DNA of 64,000 nucleotides. Origin: an uncultured Sphingomonadaceae bacterium (lineage in GTDB: Bacteria > Pseudomonadota > Alphaproteobacteria > Sphingomonadales > Sphingomonadaceae). The notes beneath the pieces are model-generated. The model worked only from the letters and a program-made list of their open reading frames with translations. It had not been told where the DNA came from and did no database searches. Positions within the stretch are counted from its first letter, which is position 1, and the number at the start of each line of letters is the position of its first letter. Location: assembly GCA_947258815.1 (NCBI GenBank), contig CAMYJW010000014.1:62001-126000 (forward strand), given 5' to 3'. Below, one piece after another: positions 16,774-26,389 of the stretch. A program made the position numbers and the translations under genes.

Positions 16774-17604
16774 TTATCCACGATGGCTTGCCGGTTCCTG
16801 AGACGCCCAATCGAGCCATGACTGCCATATCCGGCCTTTCCAGCGCGGTTGTTCAAGCAGGGCTGCCAGACTTCGGCAGGCAAGCAAAGGAATGCTTGAC
16901 CCTTCATGGTTAAAAATACGTAAATCGGCAGGGCCTTGAGGTGGAGCGTTTCCTATAAGCGGCAGGATATTGGCGCCGAACACGGCAAGCCGTTCCGGCT
17001 TTGCCAAACTGACATGGTGGGCCAGCACATCGCCGATGCCCGCAGCGCCGATCGCCTGCCAGTCAGCTCCCGGCAAATGGCGCGGCAGGACGCTGGCGCG
17101 ATAGACGTGCGCATCGTCCAGTTCCATCGCCGCCAGCATTGCATCGAGCAGCTTGCCTTGCGGGCCGCTTAGCAGACTGTCGCGGTCTTCGCGTTCGGGT
17201 TCGGGCACGATCACCATCAGTTTCGTGCCTTCCTGCCCGCGCGGCGCAATGCGCGATGTAACGGGTCCTTCGGCAAGCGCTGCTTCAGAAAGCCACCATC
17301 GGGTAAACCCGGCAAGATCAGCAGGTAAGGCACCGCGATCGAATTTCGGCGCTGGGGCGGGTGGGGGCGATGGTTCCTGCGCCTTCTTTCCTGCCCTGGC
17401 CGGTTCCTGAGCGGTGGCCTGCGCATTTGCGGGGGCTTCTTCAGGCTGGGGAGAGGCAGGCTGCACGGGCTGCACGGGCTGCGCCCAGCGCACCGGATCG
17501 TCGCTATAATCGTGATCGACGCCCGCCTCGCGCCACCAGTCAAGCGCGCCGGTAAGCGCATCGGAAAGGGTGCTGGAAAGGGCAGGGGCAGGGCGATTGT
17601 CCAT
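16774..17604 (-). CDS. Uracil-DNA glycosylase-like protein, catalytic motifs altered
   Basis: A 276-residue protein with a Pro/Gln/Ala-rich N-terminal linker (about 40-95, including QPVQPVQP) and a C-terminal UDG-superfamily domain (about 120-270). The middle of the fold is recognisable (GPQGKLLDAMLAAM, YRASVLPRHLPGADW, AVFGANILPLIGN). The family's catalytic GE(A/G)PG motif is replaced by VPEPE, the HPS-type motif is absent (NHEGSSIPLL), and the iron-sulfur cysteines of type 4 enzymes are missing. It may be an inactive or repurposed member. The ATG at 17604 lies 90 bases from the divergent ETF oxidoreductase; the track start would leave almost no promoter. Confidence 0.72.
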   Translation of the reverse strand: MDNRPAPALSSTLSDALTGALDWWREAGVDHDYSDDPVRWAQPVQPVQPASPQPEEAPANAQATAQEPARAGKKAQEPSPPPAPAPKFDRGALPADLAGFTRWWLSEAALAEGPVTSRIAPRGQEGTKLMVIVPEPEREDRDSLLSGPQGKLLDAMLAAMELDDAHVYRASVLPRHLPGADWQAIGAAGIGDVLAHHVSLAKPERLAVFGANILPLIGNAPPQGPADLRIFNHEGSSIPLLACRSLAALLEQPRWKGRIWQSWLDWASQEPASHRG

Positions 17605-17649
17605 CGTGCGGTCTTGACCTGTGGCCCGCCACCAATCAAGGCTGAACAA

Positions 17650-17660
17650 CACAAATTGTG
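17650..17660. promoter_or_regulatory. Palindrome CACAA-A-TTGTG in divergent promoter region
   Basis: An 11-base dyad with perfect five-base arms, in AT-richer sequence midway between the divergent UDG-like and ETF:quinone oxidoreductase genes. The position suits an operator acting on both genes. No regulator can be named. Confidence 0.3.
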
Positions 17661-17694
17661 AATACAGGACAAAATTGCAGGACCGGGGCAAACC

Positions 17695-19347
17695 ATGAGT
17701 GAACGCGAATCAATGCCGTATGACGTCGTTATCGTTGGAGGCGGCCCAGCTGGCCTTGCCACTGCGATAAGGCTGAAACAGATCAATTCCGAACTGGCGG
17801 TCTGCGTGCTTGAAAAAGGCTCGGAGATCGGCGCGCATATTCTCTCGGGCGCAACGATCGATCCCAAGGCATTGGATGAGCTTCTGCCGGACTGGCGCGA
17901 TCAGGATTGCCCGCTTGCCGAAACCCCGGTGACGGATAACTGGCACTGGCATCTCACCAAAAAGAGCAGCTTTTCGATCCCGCACATCATCCAGCCGCCG
18001 TTTATGTCAAACCACGGCAACTATACCGGATCGCTGGGCAATTTGTGCCGCTGGCTGGGCGAACGGGCAGAGGAACTGGAAGTCGAAATCTTCCCCGGCT
18101 TCCCGGCTGCCGAAGTGCTGTATGATGAAAACGGCGCGGTTTACGGCGTGGCGACGGGCGATATGGGCGTTGCCGCCGATGGCAGCCACAAGGCCGATTA
18201 TCAGCCCGGCATGGAACTGCACGGTAAATACACCGTGTTCTGCGAAGGCGCACGCGGCCACCTGACCAAGCAGCTCAAGGCAAAGTTCGATCTTGAGGCC
18301 GATTGCGAGCCGCAGGTATATGGCCTTGGCACCAAGGAACTGTGGGACATCGATCCCGACAAACACGTTCCGGGCCGGGTGATCCACACCCAGGGCTGGC
18401 CGCTTTCGGAAAGTGACAGCTGGGGCGGCGGTTTCCTTTATCATCAGGCGAACAATCAGGTTGCGCTCGGCTTTGTAACGGCGCTTGATTACAAAAATCC
18501 GCACGTTTTCCCGTTTGAAGAGTTTCAGCGCTGGAAACAGCACCCTGAAATCCGGGCAATTCTGGAAGGCGGCAAGCGCGTTGCATATGGCGCGCGGGTC
18601 ATCAACGAAGGTGGCTGGCAATCGGTTCCGCAGCTCTGTTTCCCCGGCGGCGTGCTGGCGGGCTGCTCGGCCGGGTTCGTCAACGTGCCGCGCATCAAGG
18701 GCACGCATACCGCGATGAAAAGCGGGATGCTGGCAGCAGATTCCATCGCCGCCGCCATCGCTGCGGATCGCGAAAAGGACGTACTGAGCGAATACGATGC
18801 CGCCGTGCGCGATAGCTGGATCGCCACGGAACTGAAGCTCGTTCAGAATGCAGAGCCGATGGTCGCCAAATGGGGAGGCGAACTGGGCACATTGCTTGCG
18901 GGCGCGGATATGTGGCTGCGCATGCTGTTTGGCTTTGGCATCGCCAAGCCGATGAAGCACCACGCCGATTACACCGCGCTTCAGCGGGCCGATCTTTATA
19001 AGCCGATTGCCTATCCCAAGCCCGATAATGAGATCAGTTTTGACCGGCTGACCTCCGTCTCATTTTCGTTCACCAATCACGCCGAGGATCAGCCATGCCA
19101 TCTTCAGCTGAAAGACCCGGAATATCCCACCAAAGTCGAACTGCCGGTCTATGGCGGGCCATCGACCCGGTATTGTCCGGCAGGTGTGTACGAATACATC
19201 ACCAACGATGATACCGGTGAAGTCAGTTTCCAGATCAATTCGCAAAACTGCGTTCACTGCAAAACCTGCGACATCAAGGATCCGGGACAGCAGATAAACT
19301 GGGTTTCGCCCGAAGGTGGCGGCGGTCCGAACTATCCGAATATGTAA
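17695..19347 (+). CDS. Electron-transfer flavoprotein:ubiquinone oxidoreductase
   Basis: A 550-residue membrane-associated flavo-iron-sulfur enzyme that passes electrons from reduced ETF (filled by acyl-CoA dehydrogenases) to ubiquinone. The FAD motif is VIVGGGPAGLATA near the N-terminus. The C-terminal 4Fe-4S site shows CPAGVYEY, then NCVHCKTCDIKDPGQQINW, which is diagnostic. PHIIQPPFMSNHGNY is also conserved. The ATG at 17695 is used; another at 17713 would shorten it by six residues. It sits before ispE but is functionally linked to fatty acid and branched-chain oxidation, including the acyl-CoA synthetase at 11.1 kb. Confidence 0.96.
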   Translation: MSERESMPYDVVIVGGGPAGLATAIRLKQINSELAVCVLEKGSEIGAHILSGATIDPKALDELLPDWRDQDCPLAETPVTDNWHWHLTKKSSFSIPHIIQPPFMSNHGNYTGSLGNLCRWLGERAEELEVEIFPGFPAAEVLYDENGAVYGVATGDMGVAADGSHKADYQPGMELHGKYTVFCEGARGHLTKQLKAKFDLEADCEPQVYGLGTKELWDIDPDKHVPGRVIHTQGWPLSESDSWGGGFLYHQANNQVALGFVTALDYKNPHVFPFEEFQRWKQHPEIRAILEGGKRVAYGARVINEGGWQSVPQLCFPGGVLAGCSAGFVNVPRIKGTHTAMKSGMLAADSIAAAIAADREKDVLSEYDAAVRDSWIATELKLVQNAEPMVAKWGGELGTLLAGADMWLRMLFGFGIAKPMKHHADYTALQRADLYKPIAYPKPDNEISFDRLTSVSFSFTNHAEDQPCHLQLKDPEYPTKVELPVYGGPSTRYCPAGVYEYITNDDTGEVSFQINSQNCVHCKTCDIKDPGQQINWVSPEGGGGPNYPNM

Positions 19348-19359
19348 CTGGCTGGCTCC

Positions 19360-20172
19360 GTGCCGCTGAGCGAAACTGCCTTTGCCAAGATCAACCTGGC
19401 GTTGCATGTCCGTGCGCGGCGGGACGATGGCTATCATCAGCTTGAAACGCTGTTTGCGTTTGTCGATGAAGGGGATCGGCTGGATGCTTCGCCTGCCGCA
19501 CAGGACGAATTAAGAACGGTTGGCGAGTTTGCTTCGCAAATTGATGATCCTTTCGGAAATATTGCGGCAAAGGCGCTGTCTTTGTTGCCGCATGGCGACG
19601 GCTGGAACCTGACGCTGGAAAAGCGGCTTCCGGTGGCTGCCGGGCTGGGCGGTGGCTCCGCCGATGCAGGCGCGGTTTTCCGCATGGTGGAACGCGCGCA
19701 GGGCCTGCCGGATGACTGGCGGGATCGCGCGGCAAAGCTGGGCGCGGATGTGCCTGCCTGCGTGCTCAGCGAAACCTGCATCGGCACCGGAACCGGCACA
19801 GATCTTAAACCCGTTGCAAACGATCTGGCGGGAATGCCCGTGCTGCTGGTCAATCCGCGCGTGGCCATGCCAACGGGGCCGGTGTTTGGCGCATGGGACG
19901 GGCGTGATCGCGGCGCGCTTCCCGCAGGAAACGTGCGCGAAATCGCGCTGGCGGGGCGCAACGATCTGGAAGCGCCTGCAATCAGCCAACAGCCTGCTAT
20001 CGCGCAGGTGCTCGATGATCTGCGCGCCGCCGATCCGCTGCTGGCGCGCATGTCGGGTTCGGGCGCGACGTGCTTTGCGTTGTTCGAAACGCATGATGCG
20101 ATGCTTGATGCGATGGAGCGTTTGCGCTTTTCCCGGCCGGAGTGGTGGATGATGGGCGGGCTGTTGCGGTGA
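19360..20172 (+). CDS. ispE: 4-diphosphocytidyl-2-C-methyl-D-erythritol kinase
   Basis: GHMP kinase of the MEP isoprenoid pathway, phosphorylating CDP-methylerythritol on the 2-hydroxyl. The 270 residues show the substrate motif AFAKINLALHV, the ATP loop PVAAGLGGGSADAG and motif 3 MSGSGATCFALF. It starts at GTG 12 bases after the ETF oxidoreductase stop with only a weak ribosome binding site. The next gene starts inside its stop (GTGA). Confidence 0.95.
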   Translation: MPLSETAFAKINLALHVRARRDDGYHQLETLFAFVDEGDRLDASPAAQDELRTVGEFASQIDDPFGNIAAKALSLLPHGDGWNLTLEKRLPVAAGLGGGSADAGAVFRMVERAQGLPDDWRDRAAKLGADVPACVLSETCIGTGTGTDLKPVANDLAGMPVLLVNPRVAMPTGPVFGAWDGRDRGALPAGNVREIALAGRNDLEAPAISQQPAIAQVLDDLRAADPLLARMSGSGATCFALFETHDAMLDAMERLRFSRPEWWMMGGLLR

Positions 20173-20906
20173 ACACGGTTGCCGAGACAAACGAAGCTTA
20201 CCGGCTTGTCGGCACCCCGCGCTTTGGCGGTATCGTGATCGTTGCCGATCATGCCTCCAACCGGGTGCCCGATGATATTGAACTGGGGATCGATCCCGCG
20301 CTGATGGATGAACATATCGCGATTGACATCGGCGTTGCCGGGATCGCTGAAATGATGGCCGCACGCGATGGCACGGCGGCGCTGCTTGGCAATGTCAGCC
20401 GCCTTGTGTGCGATACCAACCGCACAGAGGCGGACCCGGCCTCCATCCCCGAACATAGCGACGGGCAAACAATTTCCGGCAATCAGAACATTGATCGCGA
20501 GGCCCGGCTGGCGCGTTTCCACCGCCCGTTTCATGCGCGGCTGACGCAGCTGTTGAACGACACGCCGCCCGCGCTGACTCTGATCCTGCACAGCTACACG
20601 CCTTGCCTTGCCAGCGCGCCCGATGAGAAGCGCCCGTGGCACTGCGGCCTTCTATACGACAACGACGATCGCGGCGCCCGCGCGGCTTTGCCGTTGCTGG
20701 AAGCCGATGGCCTGATTGTTGGCGATCAACTGCCCTATTCGGGCAAAATCTATAACGCCGCGATTGAGCGGCACGTTGAAAATGAAGGCCGCCCCTATCT
20801 TTATATCGAAATCCGGCAGGATCTGATCGCGCACAAAGCCGGGCAGGGCGAGTGGGCCGACCGGCTGCACCGGATATGCAATCAGATTGCGGTTTCGGTG
20901 AATTAG
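20169..20906 (+). CDS. N-formylglutamate amidohydrolase
   Basis: A 245-residue member of the N-formylglutamate amidohydrolase family, zinc enzymes that release formate from N-formyl-L-glutamate or related N-formyl/amide substrates. Family features are VADHASNRVP, the conserved RLVCDTNR, LILHSYTP and a C-terminal EIRQDLI. The track begins nine codons earlier, but the GTG at 20169 overlaps the ispE stop by four bases and gives a natural N-terminus. No other histidine-degradation gene is near, so the physiological substrate is uncertain. Confidence 0.85.
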   Translation: MNTVAETNEAYRLVGTPRFGGIVIVADHASNRVPDDIELGIDPALMDEHIAIDIGVAGIAEMMAARDGTAALLGNVSRLVCDTNRTEADPASIPEHSDGQTISGNQNIDREARLARFHRPFHARLTQLLNDTPPALTLILHSYTPCLASAPDEKRPWHCGLLYDNDDRGARAALPLLEADGLIVGDQLPYSGKIYNAAIERHVENEGRPYLYIEIRQDLIAHKAGQGEWADRLHRICNQIAVSVN

Positions 20907-20970
20907 GCCACGCAGCTGAGGCGGTTTATACCGGGCCCGGCCTGAACGCAGCCTCGCAGCGCGCCGCTTT

Positions 20971-20999
20971 TTGCTTCGACTAGCGAGACGGCGTAGGAT
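20971..20999 (+). promoter_or_regulatory. Putative promoter of ilvD
   Basis: TTGCTT and TAGGAT are separated by 17 bases, leaving a 5' leader of roughly 40 bases and a CGGAG ribosome binding site before the ilvD ATG. The intergenic region also holds a perfect CCGGGCCCGG palindrome upstream (about 20929-20940). Pattern match only. Confidence 0.4.
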
Positions 21000-21046
21000 A
21001 AGGGCGCATTCCAGACAGTTTCAGAATTTTTCGTTCGGAGTTTCCC

Positions 21047-22900
21047 ATGCCAGCCTATCGTTCCCGCACCACCACTCATGGCCGCAACATGGCCGGCGCG
21101 CGCGGATTGTGGCGGGCGACGGGGATGAAAGACTCTGATTTCGGCAAACCGATTATCGCGGTGGTCAATTCTTTCACCCAGTTCGTACCCGGCCATGTTC
21201 ACCTGAAAGACCTTGGCCAGATGGTCGCGCGTGAGATTGAGGCGGCGGGGGGCGTCGCCAAGGAGTTTAACACTATCGCCGTCGATGACGGGATCGCGAT
21301 GGGGCATGATGGCATGCTCTACAGTTTGCCCAGCCGCGATCTGATCGCCGATTCGGTTGAATACATGGTCAACGCCCATTGCGCCGATGCGATGGTGTGC
21401 ATTTCCAATTGCGACAAGATTACACCGGGCATGCTGATGGCGGCGATGCGGATCAATATCCCGGTTGTGTTCGTTTCGGGCGGCCCGATGGAAGCGGGCA
21501 AGGTTGTGCTTAAAGGCAAGGAAGTCGCGCTCGATCTGGTCGATGCGATGGTTGCCGCGGCGGACGAATCGGTTTCCGATGAGGATGTGAAGGCGATTGA
21601 GCGCTCAGCCTGTCCGACATGCGGATCGTGCTCTGGCATGTTCACAGCCAATTCGATGAACTGCCTGACAGAGGCTCTGGGCCTGTCGCTGCCGGGCAAT
21701 GGCTCGATGCTGGCCACGCATGCCGATCGCAAGAAGCTGTTTCTTGAAGCAGGGCGGCTGATCGTCGATCTGTGCAAACGTTATTACGAGGAAGACGACG
21801 AAAGCGTTTTGCCGCGCACGATTGCCAGCTTTGGCGCGTTCGAAAATGCCATGTCGCTTGATATTGCGATGGGTGGATCGACCAACACCGTGCTGCATCT
21901 GCTGGCCGCCGCGCACGAGGCAGAGCTTGATTTCACGATGACCGATATTGACCGGCTTTCGCGTCATGTTCCGGTTCTTTCCAAAGTCGCGCCGTCCAAG
22001 GCCGATGTGCACATGGAAGATGTGCACCGCGCGGGCGGGATCATGGCGTTGCTTGGTGAGCTGGACCGTGCCGGTCTGCTGAAATCCGATCTGCCCACGG
22101 TGCACAGCAAGACCATGGCCGATGCGCTTGAACGCTGGGATATCGCGCGCGATCCGGGTGAGAAGGTTCTGGAATTTTATGGCGCGGCGCCCGGCGGCGT
22201 TCCCACGCAGACCGCGTTCAGTCAGGATCGCCGGTGGGAACCGGATCGCGACCGCGAAAACGGCGTGATCCGCAGCGCGGAGCACGCATTCAGCAAGGAT
22301 GGCGGACTGGCGGTGCTTTCAGGCAACATCGCGCTTGATGGCTGCATTGTGAAAACGGCGGGCGTTGACGAATCGATCCTGAAATTCACCGGGCCAGCGC
22401 GTGTCTATGAAAGTCAGGATGCGGCGGTCGCGGGCATTCTGGGTGGCGAAGTGAACGCGGGCGATGTGGTTGTCATCCGCTATGAAGGGCCGCGCGGCGG
22501 GCCGGGGATGCAGGAAATGCTTTACCCGACCAGTTATCTCAAATCGAAAGGTCTGGGCGCGGCCTGTGCGCTGATCACCGATGGCCGGTTTTCGGGCGGA
22601 ACATCGGGGCTTTCGATCGGCCATGCCTCGCCCGAAGCGGCGGAAGGCGGCGCGATCGGTCTGGTCGAAAACGGCGATACGATCGAGATCAACATACCCG
22701 ATCGCACGATCAATCTGGCCATTTCGGACGCAGACCTTGCAGCGCGGCGCGCGGCGATGGACGCAAAAGGCGATGCCGCATGGGCGCCTGTCCATCCGCG
22801 CCCGCGCAAGGTTTCTACCGCGCTCAAGGCTTATGCCGCGATGGCAACCAGCGCGGCGCGCGGCGCGGTGCGTGATCTCGATCTGCTGAAGCGCGGCTAG
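21047..22900 (+). CDS. ilvD: Dihydroxy-acid dehydratase
   Basis: Iron-sulfur dehydratase of valine, leucine and isoleucine synthesis, converting 2,3-dihydroxy-isovalerate/methylvalerate to the 2-oxo acids; also needed for pantothenate. Length 617 matches the long IlvD class. The cluster cysteines are visible in [11 protein letters not shown] and [18 protein letters not shown], with Asp in [16 protein letters not shown] with CGGAG seven bases upstream. It starts a run of genes to 25975 but is functionally unlinked to them. Confidence 0.97.
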   Translation: MPAYRSRTTTHGRNMAGARGLWRATGMKDSDFGKPIIAVVNSFTQFVPGHVHLKDLGQMVAREIEAAGGVAKEFNTIAVDDGIAMGHDGMLYSLPSRDLIADSVEYMVNAHCADAMVCISNCDKITPGMLMAAMRINIPVVFVSGGPMEAGKVVLKGKEVALDLVDAMVAAADESVSDEDVKAIERSACPTCGSCSGMFTANSMNCLTEALGLSLPGNGSMLATHADRKKLFLEAGRLIVDLCKRYYEEDDESVLPRTIASFGAFENAMSLDIAMGGSTNTVLHLLAAAHEAELDFTMTDIDRLSRHVPVLSKVAPSKADVHMEDVHRAGGIMALLGELDRAGLLKSDLPTVHSKTMADALERWDIARDPGEKVLEFYGAAPGGVPTQTAFSQDRRWEPDRDRENGVIRSAEHAFSKDGGLAVLSGNIALDGCIVKTAGVDESILKFTGPARVYESQDAAVAGILGGEVNAGDVVVIRYEGPRGGPGMQEMLYPTSYLKSKGLGAACALITDGRFSGGTSGLSIGHASPEAAEGGAIGLVENGDTIEINIPDRTINLAISDADLAARRAAMDAKGDAAWAPVHPRPRKVSTALKAYAAMATSAARGAVRDLDLLKRG

Positions 22901-22910
22901 GGCAATCGCG

Positions 22911-23345
22911 ATGTCTGCGCGCATCCCCGGATTGATTGCGCTATGCGCGGTTCTGGCGGCCTGCCAGTCAGAGGCCGAAGCGCCGGCGGGGGCCGCTGGT
23001 GATGTGGCGGCTGGCGAACTGGCGGCAGCCGAAGCGGCGGTTGAAACCGGGCCGGTGGCGCCGGGGCGCGATCGCATCGCGTGCGCGCTGAACGGTGCTG
23101 ATGCATTCAGCACCGCATGCGAAGTTACCCGGTCTAAAAGCGATGGCGCGCTGGAATTGACCGTTATGCACCCTGACGGCGGTTTTCGGCGTTTCGCGGT
23201 GTTGCCCGATGGGCGCGGGATTGCGGTTGCCGATGGCGCGCAACCGGCGCAATCGCGTTTTGAAGACGGCATCGCCGAAGTGGCCGTTGGCAATGATCGC
23301 TATCGTTTCCCCGCAACACAGATCGGCGATGATGCAGGCTCCTGA
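22911..23345 (+). CDS. Putative lipoprotein of unknown function
   Basis: A 144-residue protein with a lipoprotein signal: hydrophobic stretch and lipobox LAAC with Cys18. An Ala/Glu-rich linker (about 22-50) is followed by a small domain with two cysteines (IACAL, TACEV) and a beta-rich pattern. I recognise no named family. It lies 10 bases after ilvD and its last 17 bases overlap the NAD(P)HX repair gene. Confidence 0.75.
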   Translation: MSARIPGLIALCAVLAACQSEAEAPAGAAGDVAAGELAAAEAAVETGPVAPGRDRIACALNGADAFSTACEVTRSKSDGALELTVMHPDGGFRRFAVLPDGRGIAVADGAQPAQSRFEDGIAEVAVGNDRYRFPATQIGDDAGS

Positions 23346-24738
23346 CCAGATATTGACTGTTGCGCAGATGGTGGCTGCCGAAGGCGCGCTGATCGAAGCG
23401 GGCAGCAGTGTCGATGATCTGATGCAGATTGCCGGGCGTGGTGCGGCGCAATGGGTGTGGCGGATGTCTGGCGGGCATAAGGTCACCGTTTTGTGCGGTC
23501 CGGGCAACAATGGCGGCGATGGCTATGTGATTGCTGAGGCAATCCGCGCGCAAGGCGGTGAGGTTGTTGTTGTCGCCGCAGTCGAAGCCGGAACCGATGC
23601 GGCCAGGAATGCACGCGCGGCGTTTGGTGGAACGGTCTGCGATATGTCCGCGGGCGCGGGGCTGCACGGTGAAGTGCTGGTCGATTGCCTGTTCGGCAGC
23701 GGCCTTGCGCGCCCGCTGGAAGCCGATCATCATGCCTTGTTGATGCGTCTGGCTGGTCAGCACCGGCATCGTATCGCAATTGATGTGCCCAGCGGGGTTC
23801 AGTCCGATTCAGGCATGCTGCTCAATTCCGAACTGCCACGATACGATCTGACTGTTTGCCTTGGCGCATGGAAATTTGCCCATGTGCTGATGCCCGCTTC
23901 GGCGATCATTGGAGAAATGCGGCTGGTCGATATCGGCGTTGCCCCCGTGGGTGGCGCGGCGCGGATGATTGCGCGCCCGAACATTGCCGCGCCAGCTGCT
24001 GCCGCGCACAAATATACGCGCGGTCTGCTCGCGGTTGTCGGCGGCGCGATGCCCGGCGCATCGCTTCTGGCGTGCGAGGCCGCGCAGCGGGCAGGGGCGG
24101 GCTATATCAGGCTGTTTTCCGATGAACGCCCCGCCAATGCGCCGTTCGATCTGGTGGTCGATACCGGTCACCTGTCAGACGTGCTGACCGACGATCGCAA
24201 TACCGCCATTCTTGTCGGGCCGGGGCTTGGTCGCAACGCTGCAGCGAGAGAGCGGCTGGCAATCGCGCTGGCCGATCCGGTGCCAGCGGTGCTTGATGCC
24301 GATGCGCTGGTTCTGCTGGGCGCGCGGCAACTGGCGGAGCGCGAAGCGCCGGTTATCGCCACCCCGCATGAAGGCGAACTGCATGCGCTGGAGCGTGCTT
24401 TTGACTGTGATGGCGCGGGCACAAAAGTCGATCGCACGGTGCAGTTGGCGCGTGTCAGCCGCATGGTGATCGTTGCCAAAGGGCCGGACACGGTGATCGC
24501 CGCGCCGGACGGCCGGATTGCCTGCTCGGCGCGCGCTTCAAGCTGGCTCTCCACTGCCGGAACCGGCGATGTTCTTGCCGGAACCATCGCCAGCCGCGTT
24601 GCCACCGGCGTGCCCGCGTTTGAGGCCGCGTGCGAAGGCGTGTGGCTTCATGGCGAGGCGGCGCGCATGTGTTCTGCGGCATTCAGCGCGGCAGCACTGG
24701 CAAAGGCCATCCCGCAAGCGCTGGCGACCTGTTTGTGA
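23329..24738 (+). CDS. nnr: Bifunctional NAD(P)H-hydrate epimerase / ADP-dependent dehydratase
   Basis: A metabolite-repair enzyme that converts hydrated, inactive NAD(P)HX back to NAD(P)H. In the 469 residues the N-terminal epimerase domain (about 1-215) shows GPGNNGGDGYV. The C-terminal dehydratase domain (about 220-465), ribokinase-like, shows VGPGLGR and STAGTGDVLAGTI. The track ORF begins 40 codons earlier; I use the first of two consecutive ATGs at 23329, inside the preceding lipoprotein gene. Followed after 10 bases by an RNA methyltransferase. Confidence 0.94.
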   Translation: MMQAPDQILTVAQMVAAEGALIEAGSSVDDLMQIAGRGAAQWVWRMSGGHKVTVLCGPGNNGGDGYVIAEAIRAQGGEVVVVAAVEAGTDAARNARAAFGGTVCDMSAGAGLHGEVLVDCLFGSGLARPLEADHHALLMRLAGQHRHRIAIDVPSGVQSDSGMLLNSELPRYDLTVCLGAWKFAHVLMPASAIIGEMRLVDIGVAPVGGAARMIARPNIAAPAAAAHKYTRGLLAVVGGAMPGASLLACEAAQRAGAGYIRLFSDERPANAPFDLVVDTGHLSDVLTDDRNTAILVGPGLGRNAAARERLAIALADPVPAVLDADALVLLGARQLAEREAPVIATPHEGELHALERAFDCDGAGTKVDRTVQLARVSRMVIVAKGPDTVIAAPDGRIACSARASSWLSTAGTGDVLAGTIASRVATGVPAFEAACEGVWLHGEAARMCSAAFSAAALAKAIPQALATCL

Positions 24739-24748
24739 TCCAACCAAA

Positions 24749-25975
24749 ATGACCGACACTGACACGATCCTTCGGATCGCCGCCAAAGGCGATGGCGTAA
24801 CGGCGGACAACCGCCATGTCGCGGGCGCGGCTCCGGGCGATATCGTGCGCGCGGATGGCTCGCTCGAACATGGTCCGCATCATGTCGATCCGCCATGCGA
24901 GCACTTTGGCAGATGCGGGGGGTGCCAGCTTCAGCATTGCGATGAAGAAACGCTGGCGGATTTCGTGACATCGCGCGTGGTCAATGCCGCGTCCGGGCAG
25001 GATATAACGCCCGACATTCTGGCACCGCCGCATGTTTCGCCGCCGCGCAGCCGCCGCCGGGCGTCGCTCCATGCAATGCGCGTCGGCGGCAAGCCGGTGA
25101 TCGGCTTTCGAGAGGCGCGTTCGCACAAGGTTGTCGATCTGGTGGAATGCCCGGTGCTGCTGCCAGACCTGTTTGCCCTGATCGCGCCGTTGCGCAAATT
25201 GCTTGCACGCCAGAAAGGCAAGTTTGCTGCCGATATTGATCTGGTGATGACCCGGCAGGGTGTCGATCTGGGGTTGAAAGACGTCTCTTTTGATGGGCTG
25301 GAAGCGACCGAGGCGGTGCTTGAATTTGCCGGTGCAAACGGTCTGGCGCGGCTGGTTGTCGATCAGGGATATGGCCCCGAAGCCTTGTGGGAGCCGGAGC
25401 CTGTCACAGTCTCTCCCGGCGGCGTGGACGTGGCTTATCCAACGGGTGCATTCCTGCAGGCAACGGCGGATGGCGAAGCCGCGCTGATTGCCGCCGCGCG
25501 CGACTGGCTTGCAAGCGCAGAAGGAGCGCCCCGCTCAGGTGCGGTGGCCGATCTGTTTTCCGGCCTTGGCACGTTTGCTTTTGCGCTGGCCGGGCCTTCC
25601 ACGAAAGTTCTTGCGGTGGAAGCCGCGCGCGATGCGCACCTTGCCTGCAAGACGGCGGCGGGGCGCGCGCAGCTTCCCGTTCATGCGCTGCACCGCGATC
25701 TGTTTCGCAATCCGCTTCAGGCCGATGAACTGAACCGGTTCGATGCAGTCGTCCTTGATCCGCCGCGAGCCGGCGCGAAAGAGCAGGTCCGCCATCTGGC
25801 TCAAAGCACGGTGCCGCGCATTGTCTATATCAGCTGCAATCCATCAAGCTGGGCGCGCGATGCCAGAACGCTGGTGGACGCGGGATACCGCTTGGCTGAA
25901 CTGCGCCCCGTTGGCCAGTTTCGCTGGTCCACCCATGTTGAACTGGCCAGCCTGTTTGTGTCAGAACATCGCTAG
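24749..25975 (+). CDS. Class I SAM-dependent RNA methyltransferase (RlmD/TrmA family)
   Basis: A 408-residue 5-methyluridine RNA methyltransferase of the TrmA/RlmC/RlmD group. Near the N-terminus lies an iron-sulfur cysteine set, CEHFGRCGGCQLQHC. The C-terminal domain has the SAM motif VADLFSGLGTFAFALA, LDPPRAGA and the nucleophile Cys in YISCNPSSWARDA. Whether it acts on 23S rRNA or tRNA cannot be told. The start at ATG 24749 gives a usual TRAM-like beginning; the track ORF runs back into nnr. Its stop overlaps the convergent MAPEG gene by 15 bases. Confidence 0.92.
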   Translation: MTDTDTILRIAAKGDGVTADNRHVAGAAPGDIVRADGSLEHGPHHVDPPCEHFGRCGGCQLQHCDEETLADFVTSRVVNAASGQDITPDILAPPHVSPPRSRRRASLHAMRVGGKPVIGFREARSHKVVDLVECPVLLPDLFALIAPLRKLLARQKGKFAADIDLVMTRQGVDLGLKDVSFDGLEATEAVLEFAGANGLARLVVDQGYGPEALWEPEPVTVSPGGVDVAYPTGAFLQATADGEAALIAAARDWLASAEGAPRSGAVADLFSGLGTFAFALAGPSTKVLAVEAARDAHLACKTAAGRAQLPVHALHRDLFRNPLQADELNRFDAVVLDPPRAGAKEQVRHLAQSTVPRIVYISCNPSSWARDARTLVDAGYRLAELRPVGQFRWSTHVELASLFVSEHR

Positions 25976-26389
25976 CGCCGCGCGGGCGACCAGAAACATC
26001 AGGCAAAAGCTTGAGAGTGCAAAAATCTGAAAGCGCAGCATGACCTTGTTGATCAGCACCTGTATCAGCGAATGGATAACCCGCAGCGCAACATAGGCCC
26101 ATGCGAAATAGGCGTTCAGCCCATCGCCTTCACCGATGATCGCCAGCGTGATCGCCACTGCATAGAACACCGTGGGCGCTTCATGCAGATGATTGTAATT
26201 ATGGGCTTTCCACTGGACTTGCGGGGGCAGGATCGTGTCCAGATTCTTGGTGGGATCGCGCGCCAGATCATCCGGATCGATCTTCGCCGCGCTCAGCGCC
26301 GGAACCCGCGTGCCATAAAGCCAGAACCACATCACCATCGTCCACACTGTCAGTGCGACAACCGGCTGCAGGATTGCCATTCCAATCAT
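25961..26389 (-). CDS. MAPEG family membrane protein
   Basis: A 142-residue protein with four hydrophobic segments and the MAPEG signature around HEAPTVFYAVAI and RVIHSLIQVL. MAPEG proteins (membrane-associated proteins in eicosanoid and glutathione metabolism) include membrane glutathione transferases and peroxidases. Bacterial members are mostly of unknown substrate. Its end overlaps the end of the convergent RNA methyltransferase gene. Confidence 0.88.
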   Translation of the reverse strand: MIGMAILQPVVALTVWTMVMWFWLYGTRVPALSAAKIDPDDLARDPTKNLDTILPPQVQWKAHNYNHLHEAPTVFYAVAITLAIIGEGDGLNAYFAWAYVALRVIHSLIQVLINKVMLRFQIFALSSFCLMFLVARAALAMF

